From Desulfitobacterium sp038181555 (GTDB lineage Bacteria; Bacillota; Desulfitobacteriia; Desulfitobacteriales; Desulfitobacteriaceae): a stretch of 7,944 nucleotides of DNA. The first letter of the stretch is position 1. Every line of letters starts with the position of its first letter. Made by a program: the position numbers and the translations under genes. Of the stretch, positions 1-5,083 are shown piece after piece. The DNA lies in assembly GCF_038181555.1 (NCBI RefSeq), contig NZ_JBBWUA010000035.1, positions 1-7,944 of the forward strand, read 5' to 3'. The notes beneath the pieces were generated by a model that had not been told where the DNA came from, did no database searches, and worked only from the letters and a program-made list of their open reading frames with translations.

Positions 1-49
1 GTGGTTCATACCCGCTCATTCGAGAGTTCAAATCTCTCCCCTGCTACCA
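1..49 (+). tRNA. tRNA-Met(CAT), 3' part only (5' end outside window)
   Basis: The anticodon arm can be read from base 1: GTGG (1-4), loop TTCATAC (5-11, anticodon CAT at 7-9), then CCGCT (12-16). A 5-nt variable loop (17-21) follows. The T arm is GAGAG/TTCAAAT/CTCTC (22-38), then come the acceptor 3' strand CCCTGCT (39-45), discriminator A46 and encoded CCA (47-49). The anticodon stem lacks the three consecutive G:C pairs typical of initiator tRNA, so elongator Met is favoured. tRNA-Ile(CAT), with a modified C34, cannot be excluded without the 5' half. It is probably part of a tRNA cluster extending left of the window. Confidence 0.85.
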
Positions 50-54
50 CACCT

Positions 55-128
55 GCGGGTGTAGCTCAATGGTAGAGCGCTAGCCTTCCAAGCTAGTTAC
101 GTGAGTTCGATTCTCATCACCCGCTCCA
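55..128 (+). tRNA. tRNA-Gly(TCC)
   Basis: A complete cloverleaf of 74 nt. The acceptor stem is GCGGGTG (55-61) with CACCCGC (118-124). The anticodon stem CTAGC/GCTAG encloses loop CTTCCAA, giving anticodon TCC at 87-89. The T arm is GTGAG/TTCGATT/CTCAT (101-117), with discriminator T125 and encoded CCA 126-128. It begins 5 nt after the preceding tRNA, so the two are almost certainly one transcript, ended by the hairpin at 140-168. It reads GGA and GGG/GGN codons, complementing the CCC isoacceptor at 3867. Confidence 0.97.
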
Positions 129-139
129 TAGGAAATGTT

Positions 140-170
140 AACCGCACTGTCATATCAGTGCGGTTTTTAT
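140..170 (+). terminator. Intrinsic terminator of the tRNA-Met/tRNA-Gly transcript
   Basis: The perfect stem ACCGCACTG (141-149) with CAGTGCGGT (156-164), extended by A140-T165, has a 6-nt loop TCATAT and is followed by TTTTT (164-168). It sits 11 nt after the tRNA CCA. It also lies immediately beyond the stop codon of the convergent minus-strand gene, so it may serve both directions, although the T-run is poorer on the minus strand. Confidence 0.9.
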
Positions 171-559
171 TATCTTGGTTGAGCTTGAACCAAAACACAT
201 TCGTTTGCTACGAGCTTTAGGCCTTTTTCCCGTCCCTTACGAAGGGCCTCTTGACATTCAGCGCCTGGCTGCATCCACACTCTTTTGATGCCAAGTTGAG
301 CACACTCCTCAATTATTTGCTCAGTTACTGAGGGTGGAACGATGATGCTGACGACGTCGGGAAGGATAGGTAGTGCGCTTAATGAGGGGTAGCAAGGATC
401 TCCATCTATTTCGCTAAGCTTTGGATTAACAGGGTAGACCGTGTAGCCACATCGTTTTAGTTTTTTGTATACCTTATGGCCAAATTTGGCTGGATTCGTT
501 GAAACTCCGACTACCGCCCAAATCTCTTGATTTAGACATTCCTGAATATTACTTTGCAT
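170..559 (-). CDS. CoA-binding domain protein (YccU-like, Rossmann fold)
   Basis: A single-domain protein of 129 aa that fills a Rossmann-like CoA-binding fold, as in the N-terminal domain of succinyl-CoA synthetase alpha. Seen in the sequence: a glycine-rich nucleotide loop GVSTNPAKFG (residues 18-27), YPVNP (42-46) and the conserved block VWMQPGAE (94-101). Members of this stand-alone family are cytosolic and bind CoA, but their physiological role is unknown. Start choice: the ATG at 559 has GAGGTG (567-572) 7 nt upstream. The ATG at 565 leaves only 1 nt to that site, and the TTG at 574 overlaps it. The ATG at 565 could use AGAAGG (575-580) instead. The gene is monocistronic here, converges on the tRNA terminator, and has a likely promoter at 627-635. 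Confidence 0.88.
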   Translation of the reverse strand: MQSNIQECLNQEIWAVVGVSTNPAKFGHKVYKKLKRCGYTVYPVNPKLSEIDGDPCYPSLSALPILPDVVSIIVPPSVTEQIIEECAQLGIKRVWMQPGAECQEALRKGREKGLKLVANECVLVQAQPR

Positions 560-574
560 TGTCATGCACCTCAA

Positions 575-705
575 CCTTCTTATTTTACTATGAGATCATA
601 TTGCTATTATATGGGTACCTATTCTTATTATAGCAACTGCATAGTCATCTTGCGATGGATCGCATAAAATGCTAATAATATTATTGATAAGATTTTTCAT
701 GGTTA
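575..705. other. Divergent intergenic region, AT-rich, no gene seen
   Basis: This lies between the minus-strand CoA-binding gene and the plus-strand cobalamin leader. Both strands carry many stops and no ORF with a ribosome binding site. Visible structure is the minus-strand -10 element, the dyad TGCGAT/ATCGCA (651-664) with a 2-nt spacer, and an AT-rich palindromic stretch around 672-685. It appears to be purely regulatory. Confidence 0.6.
627..635 (-). promoter_or_regulatory. Probable extended -10 promoter of the CoA-binding protein gene
   Basis: Read on the minus strand, TGCTATAAT (635 down to 627) is a perfect extended -10 element about 70 nt before the chosen start. No good TTGACA-like -35 is visible at 16-18 nt, which fits an extended -10 promoter. 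The imperfect inverted repeat TTGCTAT (601-607) / ATAGCAA (630-636) surrounds it. A perfect dyad, TGCGAT-GG-ATCGCA (651-664), lies where the -35 would be and could be an operator. Confidence 0.45.
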
Positions 706-735
706 TGTACATTTCATATAGAAACTTGCTATAAT
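706..735 (+). promoter_or_regulatory. Promoter of the cbiMNQO leader
   Basis: The -10 TATAAT (730-735) is preceded by TGC, giving the extended -10 TGCTATAAT. A weak -35, TGTACA (706-711), lies 18 nt upstream. The predicted start of transcription near 742 is just before the riboswitch aptamer. A second TATAAT occurs at 741-746 but would start transcription inside the aptamer's first stem, so the first is preferred. Confidence 0.75.
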
Positions 736-749
736 GTTCTTATAATTGA

Positions 750-915
750 AACGAGGAAGAGTTTGATTTTTCGCAAGAAAAATCTTAAGGGAAGTCAGCC
801 GATCTGACGCGGTGCCCGCCACTGTAAGAGGGAGTTAGCCCACACTGATGTCACTGGAGTTTATCTGGGAAGACGTGGGTTAATGAGGAACTTAAGCCAG
901 GAAACCTGCTCGCCT
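750..915 (+). ncRNA. Cobalamin (B12) riboswitch aptamer
   Basis: The RNA has the conserved core of the cobalamin riboswitch class. AAGGGAAGTC begins near 788, CGCGGTGCCCGCCACTGT follows (about 808-825), and the B12 box reads AGCCAGGAAACCTGC (895-909; family consensus about AGCCAGGAGACCTGCC). CGAG (752-755) can pair with CTCG (909-912) as a closing P1. The perfect hairpin GATTTTTC-GCAA-GAAAAATC (765-784), with a GNRA loop, forms a peripheral arm. CCTCC (913-917) can pair with GGAGG (946-950) as a P13-like hairpin after the B12 box. By family knowledge the RNA binds adenosylcobalamin or a related cobalamin and represses the downstream gene. Here the next gene is the cobalt transporter operon, and a terminator follows at 995. 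Confidence 0.95.
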
Positions 916-994
916 CCATAGTTCAAACAACCTACGGGATGTTAGGGAGGTAGATATCATGTTCGAGATATTCGTATCAAGCTCAGGATAATGG

Positions 995-1022
995 ACCCTT
1001 TCCGTTGGCAAAGGGTTTTTTT
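995..1022 (+). terminator. Riboswitch-controlled intrinsic terminator before cbiM
   Basis: The stem ACCCTTT (995-1001) / AAAGGGT (1010-1016) has an 8-nt loop and a run of seven T (1016-1022). It lies about 80 nt after the B12 box and 44 nt before the cbiM start. This placement indicates control of transcription termination, not only of translation. I could not identify a convincing antiterminator partner by eye. Confidence 0.85.
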
Positions 1023-1065
1023 GTGTTATTTTACTTTGCAATTAAGAATGCGGGGAGTGAAAATT

Positions 1066-1806
1066 ATGTCCAAACGCCTACAGCTCTTTATTGGCTTATT
1101 TTTGATGATGCTTTTTCTTCCATACAAAGCATCTGCCATGCATATCATGGAAGGTTTCTTGCAACCTGGCTGGGCAATTGCCTGGGGCGCATTAACCATT
1201 CCTTTTGTAGTATTAGGTATATTTTCAATTAAGAAAACCATGTCGCTAAATCCTCGTTTAAAAATACTCTTAGCCATGGCAGGAGCGTTCGCTTTTGTCC
1301 TATCGGCTTTGAAGTTACCTTCGGTCACGGGGAGTAGCTCTCATCCAACTGGGGTAGGTTTTGGTGCGATTCTTTTTGGCCCTACAGCGATGACTGTCAT
1401 CGGGGTAATTGTGCTTTTGTTTCAAGCGCTGCTTTTGGCCCACGGAGGTCTGACGACTTTAGGGGCCAATGCATTTTCAATGGCGGTAGTCGGTCCCTTT
1501 GTAGCCTATGGCGTTTTTAAACTTGTGCAAAAGCTCAAGGGTCCTCAATGGCTGCGCGTGTTTCTTGCCGCGTCCTTAGCTGATTTAGCTACTTATATGA
1601 TGACATCAGTGCAACTTGCTTTAGCATTTCCGGCAGAGGTCGGAGGTTTTGCGGTTTCTCTAACGAAGTTCATGGGGATATTTGCCGTGACACAGATTCC
1701 TTTAGCTATCAGCGAGGGAATATTAACTGTTATTATCTTCAATGCCTTGGCTAGTTATGGAAAAGAAGAAATGAAAGAACTTAATCTTTTCGCTAAGGAG
1801 GCATAG
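1066..1806 (+). CDS. cbiM: Cobalt ECF transporter S component CbiM
   Basis: A 246-aa substrate-binding membrane protein of the cobalt energy-coupling factor importer. Residues 1-24 are a signal peptide ending in ASA. Cleavage exposes Met25-His26-Ile-Met-Glu, the N-terminal metal site of CbiM/NikM. His93 in SSSHPTGVG (mature position 69) matches the second conserved metal-ligand histidine. About six hydrophobic segments follow, with His126 in LLAHGGLTTLGAN. The ATG at 1066 was chosen because it has GGGGAG about 10 nt upstream and directly starts the signal peptide. The in-frame ATG at 991 lies inside the terminator hairpin. The metal preference (Co versus Ni) is inferred from cbiN and the B12 riboswitch. 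It is the first gene of cbiMNQO, and the cbiN ribosome binding site lies in its last codons. Confidence 0.97.
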   Translation: MSKRLQLFIGLFLMMLFLPYKASAMHIMEGFLQPGWAIAWGALTIPFVVLGIFSIKKTMSLNPRLKILLAMAGAFAFVLSALKLPSVTGSSSHPTGVGFGAILFGPTAMTVIGVIVLLFQALLLAHGGLTTLGANAFSMAVVGPFVAYGVFKLVQKLKGPQWLRVFLAASLADLATYMMTSVQLALAFPAEVGGFAVSLTKFMGIFAVTQIPLAISEGILTVIIFNALASYGKEEMKELNLFAKEA

Positions 1807-1808
1807 AT

Positions 1809-2117
1809 ATGGCTAATTCTGGTGTTGAAAAACCAAAGAAATTTAATGCAAAAGTGAATATATTGTTACTAGTACTTGTTGTCCTAATTACTGTTGCTCC
1901 TTTGCTTCTCCTCAAGAATGCTGAATTTAATGGAGCAGATGGATTGGCTGAGGAAGAAATCATGAAGATACAAGCCGACTACGAGCCATGGTTTTCACCG
2001 CTCTTTGAACCGGCTAGCGGGGAGATAGAAAGCTTGCTTTTTGCGCTTCAAGCTGCTCTTGGCGCAGGTTTGCTTGGTTTTGGATTGGGATATCTTAAAG
2101 GACGCAGTAAAAAATAG
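1809..2117 (+). CDS. cbiN: Cobalt ECF transporter accessory protein CbiN
   Basis: A 102-aa membrane protein with two predicted transmembrane segments (about residues 17-35 and 74-95) around an extracytoplasmic loop. The loop carries family-typical motifs: GADG (42-45), YEPWF (58-62) and SGEIESLLFALQA (70-82). CbiN associates with CbiM and is needed for metal loading of the S component; its presence distinguishes Cbi cobalt systems from many NikMQO nickel systems. It starts 2 nt after the cbiM stop, with AAGGAGG (1795-1801) 7 nt before the ATG, so translation is probably coupled. The length is normal for the family. Confidence 0.96.
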   Translation: MANSGVEKPKKFNAKVNILLLVLVVLITVAPLLLLKNAEFNGADGLAEEEIMKIQADYEPWFSPLFEPASGEIESLLFALQAALGAGLLGFGLGYLKGRSKK

Positions 2118-2169
2118 AACAAGAATTCGGTGATTGTAGAAAGATGGTGCGAAAGGAGCTCTGTGAAAA

Positions 2170-2940
2170 ATGCTTAATACAGATACATATGCATATGCTT
2201 CTCAGCTCAAGGCCATCGATCCGATGCAGAAATTTATCATCGCCATCCTGACGATGGGGGTGAGTCTTTGGGCGGATAATCGTCTTATCTCCATAACCAT
2301 AATTATGATTATGAGTGGCATTACTATTATCCGCGGAGGTACACCCCTAACTTTTTTTCTGAAGCTAATGTCGATACCTATGGTTTTTTTAATAATAGGT
2401 GCCTTAACCATTGCGATTGGGTTCTCGGCTAAGCAACAGAGTTTTATTATTGCCATACCTTTAGCAGATTTTTGGTTAGGTATTACGCAAACCGGACTGC
2501 AGCAAAGCATAGATCTATTTTTAAGAGCATTAGGCTCTGTATCATGCTTATATTTTCTAGCTCTGAGCACTCCTATGGTGGATTTGTTTTCCGTACTACG
2601 AAAGCTTCGACTTCCTAAGCTGATGATAGAGATGATGGGGCTGATCTATCGTTTCATTTTTGTACTTTTGGAGACGGCAGGGACCATTTTTACCGCCCAA
2701 AGCTCTCGACTGGGCTATGTCAACCTAGTTTCTGGATATCGTTCGATGGGGAGCTTAGTTTCGACCTTGTTTATACGCGCTTACAAACGCTCCAATGAGC
2801 TATATACATCCTTGGAGGCTCGGGGATATGATGGAGAAATTCGAGTTCTGGAGGAACCACATGTTGGCAATAAGTCACTACTCGCCATAGCTGTAGGGAT
2901 GAACGGGATATTAATCTTTCTAGCTATGGCCCTAAGGTAA
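2170..2940 (+). CDS. cbiQ: Cobalt ECF transporter T component CbiQ
   Basis: A 256-aa integral membrane coupling protein that links CbiM to the CbiO ATPase. Hydrophobic helices span roughly residues 21-50, 66-85, 90-105, 118-135 and 152-175, and one lies near the C-terminus (237-254). The two cytoplasmic coupling motifs of ECF T components are visible: SSRLG (178-182) and EARGYDG (216-222). Both lie on helices that bind the ATPase groove. The ATG at 2170 has AAAGGAG (2152-2158) 11 nt upstream, a rather long spacing, but no better in-frame start exists. The 52-nt gap after cbiN holds no terminator, so the operon continues. Confidence 0.95.
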   Translation: MLNTDTYAYASQLKAIDPMQKFIIAILTMGVSLWADNRLISITIIMIMSGITIIRGGTPLTFFLKLMSIPMVFLIIGALTIAIGFSAKQQSFIIAIPLADFWLGITQTGLQQSIDLFLRALGSVSCLYFLALSTPMVDLFSVLRKLRLPKLMIEMMGLIYRFIFVLLETAGTIFTAQSSRLGYVNLVSGYRSMGSLVSTLFIRAYKRSNELYTSLEARGYDGEIRVLEEPHVGNKSLLAIAVGMNGILIFLAMALR

Positions 2941-2948
2941 GTAGAGAT

Positions 2949-3830
2949 ATGTTAGATGAGGATGAAGCTGAAGAAATGAATGAAACTATCTTGGAATTAA
3001 AAGATCTCCATTATTACTATCCTGATGGGACGCATGCTCTCAAAGAAATTAACCTAAAGATCCGGAAAGGGGAAGTAACTGCATTGTTGGGCAGCAATGG
3101 TGCAGGTAAGTCCACTTTGTTTCATCATCTCAATGGAATTGTAAAGCCTTCCTCGGGTGTTGTCTTCTTTAATGAGCAACCGGTGAATTATTCTCGAAAG
3201 GGACTCCTTGATCTGAGGCAGTCGGTGGGGATGGTTTTCCAAGATCCGGATAGCCAGCTTTTCTCGGCTAGTGTTTATCAGGATGTTTCCTTTGGAGCAC
3301 TCAATCTTCAGTTACCAGAGGAAGAAGTGCGAAGCAGGGTGGAGCGCGCTCTGGAGAGAACAGGAATTGCTCACTTGCGCAATAAGCCTACCCATGCACT
3401 AAGCTTTGGGCAGAAAAAACGTGTAGCAATCGCTGGAGTGTTAGCTATGGAACCCCAGATCTTGGTATTGGATGAACCAACGGCTGGGTTAGATCCTAAG
3501 GGAATATCGGAAATTCTCAAGCTCTTAAAAGAAACTCAGCAAGAAATGGATTTAACCATACTTATTGCTACCCATGACATCGATATTGTTCCGCTCTTTT
3601 GTGATTATGTGTTTGTTATGGATGAAGGTGAAATATGCTTAGAAGGAACCTGTGAAGAAGTATTTGCTCAAAAAGAAGCCTTGCGCAGGGTCAACCTTAG
3701 GCTACCAAGAGTCGGGCATCTCATGGAGATATTAGCGAATAAAGATGACTTTGAGCTAGACCGTATTCCCATGACGATCTCCGGAGCCCGCCGGGAGTTA
3801 AAAAAGTGGCGAGGGCGTAATAATACTTGA
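2949..3830 (+). CDS. cbiO: Cobalt ECF transporter ATPase CbiO
   Basis: A 293-aa ABC-type ATPase that powers the cobalt importer from the cytosolic side. Ordered motifs: Walker A GSNGAGKST (48-56), Q-loop Gln98 in FQDPDSQ, signature LSFGQ (151-155), Walker B ILVLDEP (171-177, catalytic Glu176) and H-loop His209 in ATHD. All catalytic residues are intact. A C-terminal tail of about 60 residues follows the ABC core, as usual for CbiO. The ATG at 2949 is 8 nt after the cbiQ stop; its Shine-Dalgarno (AAGG near 2934) is weak. ATG 2976 would also keep the whole ABC domain, so the first nine residues are uncertain. A single ATPase gene implies a homodimer, as in group I ECF systems. Its stop codon overlaps the -35 box of the next promoter. 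Confidence 0.96.
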   Translation: MLDEDEAEEMNETILELKDLHYYYPDGTHALKEINLKIRKGEVTALLGSNGAGKSTLFHHLNGIVKPSSGVVFFNEQPVNYSRKGLLDLRQSVGMVFQDPDSQLFSASVYQDVSFGALNLQLPEEEVRSRVERALERTGIAHLRNKPTHALSFGQKKRVAIAGVLAMEPQILVLDEPTAGLDPKGISEILKLLKETQQEMDLTILIATHDIDIVPLFCDYVFVMDEGEICLEGTCEEVFAQKEALRRVNLRLPRVGHLMEILANKDDFELDRIPMTISGARRELKKWRGRNNT

Positions 3831-3854
3831 CTGTTCGGTATTTTTTGCTATAAT
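3827..3854 (+). promoter_or_regulatory. Promoter of tRNA-Gly(CCC), overlapping the cbiO stop codon
   Basis: The -35 is TTGACT (3827-3832), the spacer is 16 nt, and the -10 is TATAAT (3849-3854) preceded by TGC, an extended -10. The cbiO stop TGA (3828-3830) lies inside the -35. No terminator lies between cbiO and the tRNA, so the operon can also read into it. Confidence 0.88.
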
Positions 3855-3866
3855 ATTTATTGTCAC

Positions 3867-3941
3867 GCGGAAGTGGCTCAGCGGTAGAGCATTGGCTTCC
3901 CAAGCCGAGGATCGCGGGTTCGAATCCCGTCTTCCGCTCCA
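3867..3941 (+). tRNA. tRNA-Gly(CCC), integration target of the adjacent island
   Basis: A complete 75-nt cloverleaf: acceptor GCGGAAG / CTTCCGC, anticodon stem TTGGC/GCCGA with loop TTCCCAA (anticodon CCC at 3899-3901), discriminator T and encoded CCA (3939-3941). Its 3' end from the T loop onward (3919-3941) is duplicated at 5486-5508. This is the usual result of site-specific integration into the 3' end of a tRNA gene with reconstitution of the tRNA. The gene remains intact. Confidence 0.97.
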
Positions 3942-3944
3942 TAA
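3919..3944 (+). repeat. attL: tRNA-internal copy of the 26-bp direct repeat
   Basis: It begins with TTCGAATCCCG (T loop and stem) and ends with CTCCATAA just past the CCA. It is identical over 26 bp to 5486-5511; the bases immediately outside differ on both sides (G3918 against A5485, A3945 against G5512). Confidence 0.9.
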
Positions 3945-3951
3945 AGAATGT

Positions 3952-3981
3952 AAGCGCTACAAGGGTTGTAGCGCTTTTTTT
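3952..3981 (+). terminator. Terminator behind tRNA-Gly(CCC), probably brought by the island
   Basis: The stem AAGCGCTAC (3952-3960) / GTAGCGCTT (3968-3976) has loop AAGGGTT and seven T (3975-3981). It lies on the island side of attL, so by the logic of tRNA-site integration it came with the element and replaces the native terminator, now at 5521. Confidence 0.9.
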
Positions 3982-3997
3982 ATGCTCATTTTTAAGG

Positions 3998-4019
3998 TTT
4001 GGACAGATTTTGGACAGAT
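3998..4019 (+). repeat. Tandem TTTGGACAGAT repeats near the left island end
   Basis: Two perfect 11-bp units, TTTGGACAGAT, at 3998-4008 and 4009-4019. Their position about 55 bp inside attL, and a matching pair at the other end, suggest arm-type binding sites for an integrase. That function is inference. Confidence 0.7.
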
Positions 4020-4035
4020 TTATATTTCTGGAAAT

Positions 4036-4067
4036 AAAAAGAGTTGGCTAGTAACCAACTCTTTTTT
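4036..4067. terminator. Bidirectional intrinsic terminator
   Basis: A perfect 12-bp stem, AAAAAGAGTTGG (4036-4047) / CCAACTCTTTTT (4055-4066), with loop CTAGTAA. A-rich and T-rich flanks give a T-run on both strands. On the minus strand it lies 19 nt after the stop of the zinc-finger gene and is most likely its terminator. Confidence 0.85.
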
Positions 4068-4085
4068 GCATGCAGTAAGAACGTC

Positions 4086-4292
4086 CTACTCTTTTTGCGA
4101 ATCTTTCTGTTTTGCTTTTCTGGCCCGTTCCTTAGCTTTCCTATAAGTATTATCATGTTTCTCGCAACAGCAATTTTTATCTATAACAATCTTATCACAC
4201 TTTGAGTATTTGCAGACATGGACATCCGATCCTAATATCATGGACAAGCGGTAACCTCTTGTCACCTTCGTCCATATCTTATATTGATTCAT
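4086..4292 (-). CDS. Small zinc-finger protein, similar to N-terminus of phage HNH nucleases
   Basis: A 68-aa basic protein. Cys27, Cys32, Cys43 and His46 form a C-x4-C-x10-C-x2-H zinc knuckle, within CKYSKCDKIV...CCCEKHD. A strongly basic helical tail follows (RKAKERARKAKQK, from residue 51). This pattern resembles the zinc-binding start of phage HNH endonucleases (CxYPGCxx...YCEKH), but no HNH catalytic core follows, so nuclease activity is not expected. The start is supported by AAAGGA 7-8 nt before the ATG, and a clear terminator lies downstream. It may be a truncated HNH gene or a small DNA-binding protein; the function is not known. Confidence 0.6.
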   Translation of the reverse strand: MNQYKIWTKVTRGYRLSMILGSDVHVCKYSKCDKIVIDKNCCCEKHDNTYRKAKERARKAKQKDSQKE

Positions 4293-4520
4293 GAGATTTC
4301 CTTTATATCCGGAGCCTAAGCTTCGGCTTTCTTTTTATGTGATTAAACAAAGAGCTGAACCGTCAAGATAGGCATCTGTGGAATTTATAATACTATTAAA
4401 TAATGGTATGACCCGATTGCATCAAGTGACAAGATCTGACAAAACTTCCTATAGATTCGATGGACAACCCTACGGTACAATAGAATTCGTGAGTTTCCAA
4501 TGAAAGGAAGTTAAGTTACA
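4293..4520. other. Divergent region between zinc-finger gene and spo0E-like gene
   Basis: No ORF is supported here. It contains an imperfect palindrome AGCCTAAGCTTCGGCT (4313-4328), followed on the plus strand by TTCTTTTT, which could be a weak terminator or leader hairpin. TTGACG on the minus strand (about 4363-4368) could be a -35 but has no good -10. The promoter candidate for the spo0E-like gene is listed separately. Confidence 0.5.
4426..4455 (+). promoter_or_regulatory. Candidate promoter of the spo0E-like gene
   Basis: GTGACA (4426-4431) matches five of six -35 positions, and TATAGA (4450-4455) is an acceptable -10 at 18-nt spacing. It lies about 65 nt before the GTG start. The direct repeat TGACAAGATCTGACAA overlaps the -35. 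Alternatives, such as TACAAT at 4476-4481, lack a -35. Confidence 0.35.
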
Positions 4521-4679
4521 GTGTCTTACCAAGTCGCATGCTTGCAAATATCTATTGAAGAACTGCGTAGAGAGCTAATCCAATTAGGGAAGCGGAAACC
4601 TCTGACTGATCCGGAAGTTGTAGAACTAAGCCAGAAGCTAGATGTATTATTGAATCAGTATTATCGAGTAGCAATATGA
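4521..4679 (+). CDS. Spo0E-family aspartyl-phosphate phosphatase (52 aa)
   Basis: A short two-helix protein. The first helix is SIEELRRELIQLG (11-23). A turn follows, then the family hallmark LSQKLDVLLNQYY (36-48), matching the Spo0E signature SQELDxLIxxYY with catalytic Asp41. Spo0E-like phosphatases remove phosphate from the response regulator Spo0A and so delay sporulation; that activity is known for the family and inferred here. The start is GTG at 4521. An in-frame TAA at 4512 rules out longer starts, and AAAGGAAG (4503-4510) lies about 10-12 nt upstream. Family members are usually 50-90 aa, so it is full length. A strong terminator follows at 4685. Location in the island makes it mobile cargo. 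Confidence 0.8.
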   Translation: MSYQVACLQISIEELRRELIQLGKRKPLTDPEVVELSQKLDVLLNQYYRVAI

Positions 4680-4684
4680 TTGAG

Positions 4685-4712
4685 GGCTCTACCTGGAGGG
4701 TAGGGCTTTTTT
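4685..4712 (+). terminator. Terminator of the spo0E-like gene
   Basis: The stem GGCTCTACC (4685-4693) / GGTAGGGCT (4699-4707) pairs fully, counting G:T wobbles, around the 5-nt loop TGGAG. Six T follow (4707-4712). It starts 5 nt after the TGA of the spo0E-like gene. Confidence 0.88.
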
Positions 4713-4751
4713 GTTTTGTGAGGAGGTTTAAAATGTTTGAGAGGTGATACA

Positions 4752-5004
4752 ATGAAAGTCATAATGGCACCAGTGGAGACGGTCACAAGCTTCGATTTGC
4801 ATGGCAATCCTGCCTTAGCCTGCTCGCTTTGTTTACGATGGCAAAGTCATGGACGTTGAGCAGATTGTCGAGACACACGAGGAAAAGCTAGCCGGCAACA
4901 GGATGAAGATCTACAGCAGCCAGAGCGAGATTGATGGCAAGATGGCGCGGTATGAGATAAAGTTTGAGCTGCAGACGTGCAAGTAGTTTTTGTATAAGAT
5001 GTAG
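4752..5004 (+). pseudogene. Decayed small conserved gene of mobile elements (frameshift plus nonsense)
   Basis: The start ATG (4752) has AGAGGTG upstream. The frame reads MKVIMAPVETVTSFDLHGNPA and runs to a stop at 4857. In the +1 frame, open from 4819, the protein continues as ARFVYDGKVMDVEQIVETH then EEKLAGNRMKIYSSQSEI and ends ...KFELQTCK before TAG (4984-4986). Read through that TAG, the frame adds FLYKM and stops at 5002. This suits an original TCKWFLYKM with TGG changed to TAG. I associate the KLAGN...CQS...TCKW pattern with a small hypothetical protein of Firmicute mobile elements; that is memory and needs a search. The frameshift lies between about 4805 and 4820. The function is unknown. 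Confidence 0.72.
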
Positions 5005-5006
5005 AA

Positions 5007-5083
5007 AGCCCCGTGGGAGTGAACTGCCCCCTGTCAAGTAAACAGTGAGCAGTTCAATTTGTTGTACCCGGGGCTCATTTTTA
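5007..5083. terminator. Nested hairpin, probable terminator between convergent remnants
   Basis: The outer stem AGCCCCG (5007-5013) / CGGGGCT (5069-5075), extended by GG/CC across a bulged T, is followed by CATTTTTATT on the plus strand. It lies 2 nt after the natural end of the decayed gene and just past the stop of the minus-strand ORF at 5081. Within its 50-nt loop sits a second perfect palindrome (5020-5056). Confidence 0.65.
5020..5056. repeat. 37-bp inverted-repeat unit inside the terminator loop (IS-end-like)
   Basis: TGAACTGC (5020-5027) and GCAGTTCA (5049-5056) are perfect 8-bp inverted repeats. Inside them CTGT (5031-5034) pairs with ACAG (5042-5045). The left side, TGAACTGCCCCCTGTCAAG, resembles terminal inverted repeats of IS3-family elements (TGxACTGxCCCC...). 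It may be a solo IS end, a miniature element or simply part of the terminator. No transposase is present. Confidence 0.45.

Noticed and set aside
991..1065. An in-frame upstream ATG that would extend CbiM by 25 residues
   Set aside because: It lies inside the riboswitch terminator hairpin, has no ribosome binding site, and would bury the signal peptide and the N-terminal Met-His metal site.
2202..2570. A 122-codon minus-strand frame opposite cbiQ
   Set aside because: It is the antisense of a strongly supported membrane-protein gene, with no ribosome binding site or recognisable motif.
3860..4146. Open frames of 63 and 84 codons across tRNA-Gly(CCC)
   Set aside because: They are translations of the tRNA, the terminator and the repeats, with no ribosome binding site and no protein-like pattern.
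4552..4752. A 66-codon minus-strand frame
   Set aside because: It is the antisense shadow of the spo0E-like gene, runs through its terminator hairpin, and has no ribosome binding site.
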